Assembly: GCF_000468115.1 (NCBI RefSeq)
Contig: NZ_AVQI01000067.1
Span: forward strand, 78,705-142,704
Direction of reading: 5' to 3'
Length of the DNA: 64,000 nt
Origin: Treponema socranskii subsp. socranskii VPI DR56BR1116 = ATCC 35536
GTDB lineage: Bacteria; Spirochaetota; Spirochaetia; Treponematales; Treponemataceae
The notes under the pieces are model-generated. The model saw only the letters and a list, made by a program, of their open reading frames with translations. It had not been told where the DNA came from and made no database searches. The position numbers and the translations under genes are program-made. Below, in pieces: positions 26,198-33,909 of this stretch. Positions within the stretch are counted from its first letter, which is position 1. The number at the start of each line of letters is the position of its first letter.

Positions 26198-27982
26198 TTA
26201 ATTTTTTTCCAAAATCGATTTTCCGACTGCAATGTCTTTAATAAAAAAATCGATTTCCGCTCTGACGCGCTTTAAAAACGACAGGTCGAGAGAAGCTTTT
26301 AAGCCGTCGGGAAAATGCAGGTACAGGTATTCACGGGAGAGAAGCAGCTTTTCGATTTCGGCGCTGCGCTCATTTTCGCTCATATTTTGCCCCGACGATA
26401 AAATATTTTTTAAGCGTTTGAGAGAGCGCTCTTCTTCTTCATAAAAATCACGGACGGAGAGCGCTTTTCGTTCTGAGAACGCCGTCCCTTCGGCAATGGT
26501 TTTTTCCGCATGTGCCGCTTTCCCGTCCGCATCCTTTCGAACGATATCCGTTTCCGTACCGGCCGTATTATCGCTTTCCCGAATCAATTCGTCCGCATCC
26601 TTTTTCGGGATTCCCAAGTCGATGCCCGTCGTTCCCGCATCGAAGAGATTCGGCGATTGGGAAAAATAAGCGCGGAAGGTTTGGGCGTACGAGAAGAGGG
26701 CTGGAGAAGTAAAAAACGGGGTACCGTCTTTTCCGATAATTTTTTGCATGAAGGAAGTGAATGCCGCATCGTAATTTGCCGCAGGCGCGGTTTTGAAACT
26801 CGACGCAAGGCGCGACGTATGAGCTTCCGCTCCGCGCGCGTGCGTCGTACCTGCGCGGTATGAAAAATCGAGTCCCGTAACGAAGACGGGAACCTGTTCG
26901 GTTTTTCGAAGCATAAGCGCTATCTTTGTCGCGGTGAGTCCCACCGAACCGAGGGGCGGCATAACGGGAGGGATAATGTTCCTTGCGGCAAGAGAATCGA
27001 AAAAGACCGTGTCGTCATAGTGCGGTGAAAAATAGCAGATATCGGCGCCGCACAGGTCGAAAAGTTTCGGCCACGACGTAATGCCTGCAAATACGCGAAA
27101 GCGCTTTCCGTTTGCGCCTAAAAAAAACGGTGCGATGACCGACTGCGCTTCTTCGCACACGACGGCGTCCGGCTCGATGCCGAGACGGAAAAGCGGGGCA
27201 AGGGCGGCATCGGCTGCGACGATATAAAACGCGTTTTGCACGTTTCGAATGCTTCGCGCGGTTTTTTCCATGCTTTCGCCCGCACCGAAAACGACGATCG
27301 GTTTTTCGACCGACTGCGCAACGCGCTCGATCGGGACTGAGCGGCTTAAATGTGCGAGATTGCGGAAAAGATTTTTTGAAAAGCGGCGTCCGAATTTGAT
27401 GAGCGTGACGCGGTTTTTCCAAAAACGCGCTACGGCATTTTCCGCAGCTTCCGTAAGCGCCGCGTAGTGCTGCGGAAAAAACTGCGTGCCTGCCGAAAAG
27501 TCCGCGCGTAAAATGCGGCGGAAGGTTCCTGCAGGGGGAAGAGGCGTTCCGCCTTTTGTTTCGGCGCGGCGCTTTGTAAGCATAAACGGGAGATTCGGCA
27601 ATTCGTCCGGCGAAAGCATCGCAAAACGGGCAAGCCCGAGCGGGATGTGTTTTATCGAAAAATCGTACAGCGCCGCGTCGAATTCGCAGCCGAGTACAAA
27701 ACAATTTTCGGGAAGCGAGGTGCACAATTCGGCAAGGCATAAACACAGGACGGGGGAACAGGCGAGCACGAGGGTGCCCGGTGCAAGGGATTTCGACAGA
27801 ACTGCGCTCCTGACCGCTTTTTCAGGCGCGTATTTTGAATAGAGGTATCTGCCCTTATACAAAACGGAAAGGCCGCCTTCCGTCCGCACCGGTCGGGGAT
27901 TTCCGTCATCATTTTCGATCACCGCTTCTCCGTTTTTAATCAACATACCCCCTCGGATTTTATATATCGGATTGTATGACAT
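26198..27982 (-). CDS. DUF115/MAF-like protein (6-hydroxymethylpterin pyrophosphokinase-like fold)
   Basis: A 594-aa protein. The middle part matches DUF115 (MAF_flag10): KPIVVFGAGESMEKTARSIR near residue 240, then IVAADAALAPLFRLGIEPDAVV. The family includes motility-accessory factors that modify flagellin with nonulosonic acids. Treponeme flagellins are glycosylated, so a role in flagellin glycosylation is reasonable but unproven. The C-terminal 130 residues are helical and acidic. Start 27982 is used since a TAAAAT box lies 5 nt upstream with no ribosome site, as in other genes here; ATG 27946 has GAGGGGG 2 nt before it and is the alternative. Confidence 0.7.
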   Translation of the reverse strand: MSYNPIYKIRGGMLIKNGEAVIENDDGNPRPVRTEGGLSVLYKGRYLYSKYAPEKAVRSAVLSKSLAPGTLVLACSPVLCLCLAELCTSLPENCFVLGCEFDAALYDFSIKHIPLGLARFAMLSPDELPNLPFMLTKRRAETKGGTPLPPAGTFRRILRADFSAGTQFFPQHYAALTEAAENAVARFWKNRVTLIKFGRRFSKNLFRNLAHLSRSVPIERVAQSVEKPIVVFGAGESMEKTARSIRNVQNAFYIVAADAALAPLFRLGIEPDAVVCEEAQSVIAPFFLGANGKRFRVFAGITSWPKLFDLCGADICYFSPHYDDTVFFDSLAARNIIPPVMPPLGSVGLTATKIALMLRKTEQVPVFVTGLDFSYRAGTTHARGAEAHTSRLASSFKTAPAANYDAAFTSFMQKIIGKDGTPFFTSPALFSYAQTFRAYFSQSPNLFDAGTTGIDLGIPKKDADELIRESDNTAGTETDIVRKDADGKAAHAEKTIAEGTAFSERKALSVRDFYEEEERSLKRLKNILSSGQNMSENERSAEIEKLLLSREYLYLHFPDGLKASLDLSFLKRVRAEIDFFIKDIAVGKSILEKN

Positions 27983-28024
27983 TTTTTATTTTAGAACAAG
28001 ACATCGTATTTATGTAAATACGGC

Positions 28025-28053
28025 TTGATTAAAATAAAAAAAACGCCGATACT
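28025..28053 (+). promoter_or_regulatory. promoter of the 5-alpha-reductase-like gene, leaderless type
   Basis: TTGATT (28025-28030), 17-bp spacer and GATACT (28048-28053). The ATG comes 6 nt later (28060), so transcription should begin at about the start codon. No Shine-Dalgarno is present. Confidence 0.55.
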
Positions 28054-28059
28054 GCGCGT

Positions 28060-28827
28060 ATGTCGTATTTCTTGTATTGTGCCGTCGAAATAATTATGTT
28101 TGTCACAGGATTGATTTGTTTTTTCGCTTTGTATTTTATTCCCGCAGGATACGGAAAGCTCATCGATAAAAAATGGGGATTCGCTTTTAACAATAAAATC
28201 GCATGGATACTTATGGAGTGTCCGACACTCATCGTTATGATCTATTTGCTTTGCGCGCTCAACTATGAACACAGGCCGGTACGCGTACTGCTGGCGTTTT
28301 TTTTTATCGCTCACTATATACAGCGTACCTTTGTTTTTCCGTTTTTATTAAAAGGTAAAAGCAAAATGCCGCTTACAATCGTGCTTATGGGCATGATCTT
28401 CAACACCATAAACGCGCTTTTAATCGGCTTGTGGATTTTTTATTTTTCTCCTGCCGAAATGTACGAGCGCAGCTGGCTTTTCGATCCGCGTTTTATTGTC
28501 GGGACGATTTTATTTTTTGCGGGCATGTTTATCAATATACGCTCCGACGCCTATATCCGCTCTCTGCGTCCGGCCGGCGACAGTAAGCATTATTATCCGT
28601 CCCGTGGAATGTACCGCTATATTACGAGCGCAAACTATTTCGGCGAACTCGTGGAATGGCTCGGCTTTGCCGTTTTGACGTGGTCGCTTCCGGGCTTTTT
28701 ATTTGTGTTTTGGACTGCGTGCAATTTGGTGCCGAGAGCCGATGCGATTTATAAAAAATATGCCGAAATCTTTCCTGACGAAACGGCGCGATATAAGCCC
28801 AAGCGCATAATTCCGTTTTTATATTGA
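28060..28827 (+). CDS. 3-oxo-5-alpha-steroid 4-dehydrogenase-like membrane protein
   Basis: A 255-aa protein with about six membrane helices. The C-terminal half strongly resembles steroid 5-alpha-reductases: YYPSRGMYRYITSANYFGE, then EWLGFAVLTWSLPG and ACNLVPRADAIYKKY...IPFLY. These residues bind NADPH and close the active site. The substrate pocket motif near residue 47 reads ILMECP, like the QELP of eukaryotic enzymes. The eukaryotic enzymes reduce enones of steroids or polyprenols; the substrate in a spirochaete is unknown. It is monocistronic, with divergent neighbour DUF115. Confidence 0.85.
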   Translation: MSYFLYCAVEIIMFVTGLICFFALYFIPAGYGKLIDKKWGFAFNNKIAWILMECPTLIVMIYLLCALNYEHRPVRVLLAFFFIAHYIQRTFVFPFLLKGKSKMPLTIVLMGMIFNTINALLIGLWIFYFSPAEMYERSWLFDPRFIVGTILFFAGMFINIRSDAYIRSLRPAGDSKHYYPSRGMYRYITSANYFGELVEWLGFAVLTWSLPGFLFVFWTACNLVPRADAIYKKYAEIFPDETARYKPKRIIPFLY

Positions 28828-28887
28828 TTTACAGCAGGGAATACGACTCACCCTTTGTCGACGACGGCGATTGTTTTGGGTACGCTT

Positions 28888-30447
28888 TTATTTTTCGTAG
28901 GCCAATATGTCGCGGCCGTCTTCGGCCGAATAGGATTCGGTTTCATTCTCACCGTGATCGTCATACCGAAGCTGTGCATAAAACGGAATGTGCTTTGCAA
29001 GTTCGCCGAAATTCCACGGCGGAGCGCTGCAGCATTCGGGGCACCAATGTCCCGTTTTTAGAACCAAGTACGGGCTTGCCGTAAAGCGGTGGCCGTTATG
29101 GCACTGCCATTGCAAATGGCTGTACATATCGCCCTTCGTCATCGTTTTGCTTACGCACTTTCCGCCGCGGAAAGATGCCGCCTGTTTTACATCTTCAATA
29201 TCGAGCTCTTCGGTCTTTTTCGTTTCATCGTAGCCGTGATTTAAAAGCAAACCGTTTTGTTCGATTAAAGATTCATCCTTTAATTTTTCGTAATCCAAAA
29301 AAGCGCCCGTTTCCTGATTTTGATTTTTGCACAATAAAGGAAATTTTTCCCAGCTGCGCGGAAGCGCGCGGTACGCTTCGAGCGAACCGAAAAAAGCGTT
29401 GATCCGTTTTGTAAGATTGTGCGAAACCCAAAAGGCAGGCGCATTGTTCGTGCGCAAAAGCGGCATTATCGCAAAACGTCGTACGAAACGCGGAAAGGGC
29501 TTTCCCAATTTAAAATACCATAATTTTTTTTCGAGTCGTGAAAAGAATTCTTCAAAACTTTCGTGCTGAAAATCGAGGTATTCGTTCAATACGTGCGAAT
29601 CGGAAAACCACATACAGTGAAAGTTGCGCGTTGCGTTCCATTCGGGCTTAAAAATTTCGGTGCAGCTTCGTCCCATCATCTTAAAGCCGCGGTCGAGTGT
29701 TTCAAAACCCGTAACTCGGGAAGCCTTTCCGTTTCCGATGTTGTATACTTTTTTCCAAAAATCGGCGCCGAGCGTTCCATCCGAATCTTTTTCGACAAGA
29801 TTTTTCAAAAGCAAGCCGGAAGTTTTTGCTGTTGCCCATTCGATAGGCGTATTCCAGCACGTATGGAACATCAGCCCGTCGTGCATATTATTAAAAAGCA
29901 CGCGGTCGTATAAAATGCCGCTTTGCCGCAGTGACACCCAGCACAAAGGAGAATCGATAACCGCGCGTTCGGCTTTTATCTTGCTTGCAGCGTACACGTC
30001 GAATGCGCTCGGCATGAGCGGGTCTCCGACACGTCCCCACGGGTGTTTGAACGTTCTGTTTCCGTATTCGGCAACCGTGCCGATGTAAACGAATTTTGTC
30101 TTTTGGATTTGGCCGCTCGCAGCTACGGCTTTAAGCAGATTTTCGGTGCCGAGACGGTTGGTGCGGAACGTTTCGTCGGGGTTGTGATCGGCAGCAGGCG
30201 GAATGATCGCCGCACAGTGAAGCACATAGTCGGCGCCTTTTACGGCGGTAAGACAATCGCCGTAATTTTGTATGTCGCCTAATATGACTTCAATGAGTTT
30301 GTTTTTTTGAAGCTTTTTTGCCAAGCGTATATTCGCTTTTTTTGGACGTAAAAGAACGCGGCACAGGAATTTTCCCGTCCGCGCGATTTGCGTCAAAGCT
30401 TCCGCCCCCATCGTTCCGGATACTCCGGTAATGAAGACCGTTTTCAT
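28888..30447 (-). CDS. extended SDR (NAD-dependent epimerase/dehydratase-like) fused to a C-terminal zinc ribbon
   Basis: A 519-aa protein starting at ATG 30447. The nucleotide-binding motif FITGVSGTMGAEAL is at residues 5-18. The catalytic YxxxK is YAASK near residue 153. The C-terminal 80 residues contain GGKCVSK, then WQCHNGHRFTASP and GHWCPECC, a four-Cys/His zinc ribbon of the kind found in phage and homing-endonuclease-associated proteins. The middle region (about 330-430) is unrecognised. The gene follows the PpiD-like gene with a 31-nt gap on the same strand, so the two are probably in one operon. Confidence 0.72.
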   Translation of the reverse strand: MKTVFITGVSGTMGAEALTQIARTGKFLCRVLLRPKKANIRLAKKLQKNKLIEVILGDIQNYGDCLTAVKGADYVLHCAAIIPPAADHNPDETFRTNRLGTENLLKAVAASGQIQKTKFVYIGTVAEYGNRTFKHPWGRVGDPLMPSAFDVYAASKIKAERAVIDSPLCWVSLRQSGILYDRVLFNNMHDGLMFHTCWNTPIEWATAKTSGLLLKNLVEKDSDGTLGADFWKKVYNIGNGKASRVTGFETLDRGFKMMGRSCTEIFKPEWNATRNFHCMWFSDSHVLNEYLDFQHESFEEFFSRLEKKLWYFKLGKPFPRFVRRFAIMPLLRTNNAPAFWVSHNLTKRINAFFGSLEAYRALPRSWEKFPLLCKNQNQETGAFLDYEKLKDESLIEQNGLLLNHGYDETKKTEELDIEDVKQAASFRGGKCVSKTMTKGDMYSHLQWQCHNGHRFTASPYLVLKTGHWCPECCSAPPWNFGELAKHIPFYAQLRYDDHGENETESYSAEDGRDILAYEK

Positions 30448-30478
30448 TTTTCGTAAAATAAAATTGCGAACATCGCTG

Positions 30479-31951
30479 TCAGTTGTTCGACGCATTCATA
30501 AAATAATTGAAGTATACCGTAAAGAGATCGTTTTTCAGTTTCGGACTCGCCATGAGGTGCGAAGAAGCCGACGATTCGTCGCTGCTCGCAATCTGTCCTG
30601 CAAGCGAAGCCGCGTTTTCCGACGGCTCGTCTTTTACTTCGTTCGTATACTGCAGCACGAGCACGTTTTTCCCGTTGACGATAGGCGATGAGATTTCATT
30701 GGACTTTAAGGAAAATGCCGTCTGCAAAAAGTTTTTGTTCGTGTCGGCTCCCGAAAGCCCTTGAATGCTCGTATCCACGGAATTGGCAAACGAAACGCTT
30801 CCGTAGTTGAGCGGGAAAGGAGCGATCGCCGTGTTCGCTGCGTCGATTTTTTTTGCCGCTTCCTCGAATCCGCTGCTTGCGGCTTCCGCTGCAAAATTCT
30901 TTGCTATATCCGTATAATAATCTTCGATGCGCCCCGCTTCATTCGAGCGCAGATAGCTCCACACATCCTTTACGGTTTGTTCATTTGTAAAATCGGGATC
31001 GGAAGCGCTGCCGTCCGCGTGAAACACGGAAAAGCCGATATTCGTTTCGATGACGGCACTCGTCGCATCTTTTGCAAGGGAAACGACTTTTTCGACGTCG
31101 TCGGAATTTTTTATGATGCGTTCGATTTCATATCGATATGAATTTGTTAATTTTCCGTTCGCATCGCTGTAATTTTTCGTCGAATATTCGTTTACCGCGT
31201 CCGCAAATGTGATTTCGTTATTTTTAAGGCGCTTCGCTACGGTTTCCGCTTTCGATTTTTCGCCGCACGTGATGATCGACATATCGTATTTAATAAATTT
31301 CTGCGCGTTTGCACGCCCGTATGCTTCTTTTTCGCTGTCGGGATAATCGTCGGTGCTGAAGGATACCATATCGAATCCCCGTTTTTCGGTGCCGAAATTT
31401 TCAAAAAAAGCGATTTCGTTTTCAGACGATTTTAATCCGTACAGCGCCGTACCCGCAAACTGTTCGGAAGAACCGAATACGTCGTCGGTGTAGCGGCGCA
31501 TCGTAAGTTCTTCGCGGATTTCCTTTTGTCTCCGTTCGATTTCGGATGCGGGGGTTTCTCTGTATTTTCGCTGCGAGTATTTGCCGTTTTCAAAAAAGTC
31601 CGGAAGCATTTCACGGTTTACGGCGCTTTGCGGTACGACATAACCGCTCTCTGCTACCGCCTGCGTATATGCCATTTTTTGAACGACCGCGTTGAACGCA
31701 TAATTAAAAATATAATAATTAGACTGCGGGTCGAGCTGTCTGCCCTGTCTTTGAAAAAGATCCGCATATTTCGAAACGTAGTCGGCAAAATCGGAACCCT
31801 GTTCGTATTTTATTTTTTTGCCGTCGTAGGATCCGAATGGCGGGAGCGTGTCCCGATTGCCTCGTCCGACCATGGCGGGAGCGAGGATAAACGCAAAAGC
31901 CGATACGGCCAAAACGATAATCAAGCCGGCGGTGTAAAAGCCCTTTTTCAT
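30479..31951 (-). CDS. PpiD/SurA-like peptidyl-prolyl isomerase
   Basis: A 490-aa protein anchored by one N-terminal helix (YTAGLIIVLAVSAFAFILAP). ATG 31951 follows AAGGATTCTATC. A SurA_N-like helical domain (residues 35-180) is followed by a parvulin-type domain near 225-330 (YDMSIITCGEKSKAETVAK...IGFSVFHADG). This is the architecture of the periplasmic foldase PpiD, which helps newly exported proteins. The parvulin active-site residues are not clearly preserved, so it may act as a chaperone only. Confidence 0.75.
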   Translation of the reverse strand: MKKGFYTAGLIIVLAVSAFAFILAPAMVGRGNRDTLPPFGSYDGKKIKYEQGSDFADYVSKYADLFQRQGRQLDPQSNYYIFNYAFNAVVQKMAYTQAVAESGYVVPQSAVNREMLPDFFENGKYSQRKYRETPASEIERRQKEIREELTMRRYTDDVFGSSEQFAGTALYGLKSSENEIAFFENFGTEKRGFDMVSFSTDDYPDSEKEAYGRANAQKFIKYDMSIITCGEKSKAETVAKRLKNNEITFADAVNEYSTKNYSDANGKLTNSYRYEIERIIKNSDDVEKVVSLAKDATSAVIETNIGFSVFHADGSASDPDFTNEQTVKDVWSYLRSNEAGRIEDYYTDIAKNFAAEAASSGFEEAAKKIDAANTAIAPFPLNYGSVSFANSVDTSIQGLSGADTNKNFLQTAFSLKSNEISSPIVNGKNVLVLQYTNEVKDEPSENAASLAGQIASSDESSASSHLMASPKLKNDLFTVYFNYFMNASNN

Positions 31952-31995
31952 GATAGAATCCTTATACCAATTCGTGTAAAATAGAAAATTGTATA

Positions 31996-32024
31996 ATTTT
32001 ATCACGATAAGGACGGAGTGTCAA
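31996..32024 (-). promoter_or_regulatory. promoter of the PpiD-like gene
   Basis: On the minus strand TTGACA (32024-32019), 17-bp spacer, TAAAAT (32001-31996), about 45 nt before the start. Confidence 0.55.
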
Positions 32025-32026
32025 TT

Positions 32027-32054
32027 TATGCGCCGATTGTTATGCGCCGATTGT
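32027..32054. repeat. 14-bp perfect tandem duplication
   Basis: TATGCGCCGATTGT occurs at 32027-32040 and again at 32041-32054, just downstream of the diguanylate cyclase stop on that gene's strand. No function apparent. Confidence 0.6.
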
Positions 32055-32082
32055 CCGAAAGTATCGCCGAATGTGTCAAATA

Positions 32083-33282
32083 TTATCGTCGGATGTCGGA
32101 TATGCCGTCGGCTTTTGTTCGGCGTCTGGATTGCTTTCGCGTACGGTAATACGTATTTTTATCTCGATACAACATATCGTCGGCTCTGCCTATGAGAGAT
32201 GCCGGATGCTCGTCGGCTGTCGTACACTTTGTATATCCGATGCTGAGCGTCAGCGCGTAGGGAAGAGCTCTTTCTTGCGATTTTTCCGCGATCATATTTC
32301 GGATGGTTTGCATGAACGATTCCGGATCCGGAATGTGCTGCGCTTCGGCGATTATGATAAATTCGTCGCCTCCCCAGCGCGCGATAAAACTGTGATACAG
32401 CCGTCCGATGTCCTGAAATGTTTCGGCGACGGTTTTGATTGCGTTATCGCCTTCCAAATGTCCGTACGTATCGTTGATATGTTTGAAACTGTTTATATCG
32501 GTTATGAAAAAGTAAAGCGGGCGAAGCGCGGAAACCGACGGAAGCCTATTCAAAAGCCACTCGTCGGCGAGCCGCCTGTTGTTTAATCCGGTGAGCGCAT
32601 CGCTGTAAATCTGCGATTCTTGGAGGTTTGCAAAGACGATAAAGATCGCAAACAGCATCGCCATTTCCAAAATAGGCAAGTCCGGGATTATAGCATCGAT
32701 GCCGCCGGCGATGAACGGACAAAACAAAAACGCGATGAGCATAAAGTATTCTTTTTTCTTTGCAGCGTTTTTTATCCGCTTCGAAGCGACGGCGGCATGA
32801 ACGGATGCGAATGCAAGATAGAAAATATCGAGCACCAGCTGAATGTCGTAGAGCGGGCCGTGGACATAATTACCTGCGGCACTGTAGTAAAAGAGCCATC
32901 CCGTAAACGGAGACGAAAGAGAGAGCAGGACGATGATGCACATCGGCACGGGGTACAGGCAGCGGAATACTTTCGACTGCCATAGGGGGGAGTGCAATTT
33001 CAATTCCGCGTATTGAAACCAAAAGAATGCGCACAAACTCAGTGCGATTATATTCATGCTGCTGAGCGGATAACCCCATACAGCGGGAAGGTAGCCGTAA
33101 TTGCACCATACCCAAACGCCGTTCGTTATTAAAAAAACAGCGTATCCCGAGATGACGCCTTTAAAGGCGCGCATTTCCGATTCGCTTCCGACATCGCGAG
33201 TAAGTTTTGTTCCGATGACTACGGCAATGGCAAAGCAGATGACGGTGACGGAAAAATAAGCGACGACATACGTGAATATCAC
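32083..33282 (-). CDS. diguanylate cyclase with N-terminal membrane sensor domain
   Basis: Makes c-di-GMP from two GTP, 399 aa. About seven membrane helices occupy residues 1-215, resembling 7TM-type sensor domains. The GGDEF domain follows: DALTGLNNRR near 227 and RWGGDEFIIIAEA near 302. The inhibitory-site RxxD that normally lies 5 residues before GGDEF is replaced (RLYH), so product inhibition at that site is probably lost. c-di-GMP controls motility and virulence in treponemes. Confidence 0.9.
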   Translation of the reverse strand: MIFTYVVAYFSVTVICFAIAVVIGTKLTRDVGSESEMRAFKGVISGYAVFLITNGVWVWCNYGYLPAVWGYPLSSMNIIALSLCAFFWFQYAELKLHSPLWQSKVFRCLYPVPMCIIVLLSLSSPFTGWLFYYSAAGNYVHGPLYDIQLVLDIFYLAFASVHAAVASKRIKNAAKKKEYFMLIAFLFCPFIAGGIDAIIPDLPILEMAMLFAIFIVFANLQESQIYSDALTGLNNRRLADEWLLNRLPSVSALRPLYFFITDINSFKHINDTYGHLEGDNAIKTVAETFQDIGRLYHSFIARWGGDEFIIIAEAQHIPDPESFMQTIRNMIAEKSQERALPYALTLSIGYTKCTTADEHPASLIGRADDMLYRDKNTYYRTRKQSRRRTKADGISDIRR

Positions 33283-33418
33283 AGGAATTCTCTCCCCCTG
33301 TCATAAATCTTAGTGATACACAAGGAGTCCGTTCAAGTATAATATAAAACAAAAAAATGTACTATCTTTTTTTTACGATTTTCGATACAGTATCGGTATA
33401 GGATTTTCGAGGACGTAC

Positions 33419-33796
33419 ATGAGCGATTTTATAAAGACTGCATATCCGTATATACCCGGAATTCAAAAAGCGGCGATTTTGTTCGGAGAGTTGGGAATCG
33501 ATGCGGGCGAAGCCGTTTTTCGGCATTTGCATCTGTCCGACCGAGAGCGGCGCTCGCTTACTTCCGCGATTCGAATGCTCGGCCGGTATAATCCCCGTGA
33601 CGAACGGCAGGTGTTGCGCGAGCTTTCCGTTTTGCAGGAAGCGATCGACTACGGTACGGCAAAGGGAATCTTTGTTGCACCGCAAAAGCCTAAGGGGCAG
33701 GGAGATTCCGTCCGTAGTCCGGCCGATATTGCGCGTATGGCAAAAACGGAACCCGATACCGTCGCCCGCGTGTTGAAAAGCTGGCTTGAAACATAA
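33419..33796 (+). CDS. short FliG N-terminal-domain-like protein
   Basis: A 125-aa protein. ATG 33419 follows TTCGAGGACGTAC. Residues 14-90 read like the N-terminal domain of the flagellar switch protein FliG: GIQKAAILFGELGIDAGEAVFRHL in two parts, then LSDRERRSLTSAI. The middle and charged C-terminal domains of FliG (about 340 aa in full) are missing. The C-terminal 30 residues form an extra helix pair. FliG-N binds the MS-ring protein FliF, so it could compete with or cap the switch complex; this is inference. The next gene, convergent, is a chemoreceptor. Confidence 0.65.
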   Translation: MSDFIKTAYPYIPGIQKAAILFGELGIDAGEAVFRHLHLSDRERRSLTSAIRMLGRYNPRDERQVLRELSVLQEAIDYGTAKGIFVAPQKPKGQGDSVRSPADIARMAKTEPDTVARVLKSWLET

Positions 33797-33877
33797 ATCC
33801 TGCGTGCGGCCCGCATTGTGCGTCGAACTTGCGCGACAGTTCATCCGCGGGCAGCGCATCGTTCAAAACAGTTTCAA

Positions 33878-33900
33878 TCATTCGATAAAAAATCGAATGA
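33878..33900. terminator. bidirectional hairpin between FliG-like gene and chemoreceptor gene
   Basis: TCATTCGAT (33878-33886), AAAAA, ATCGAATGA (33892-33900): a 9-bp perfect stem between convergent genes. T-runs are short, so termination is plausible rather than certain. Confidence 0.45.
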
Positions 33901-33909
33901 CCGAAACGC

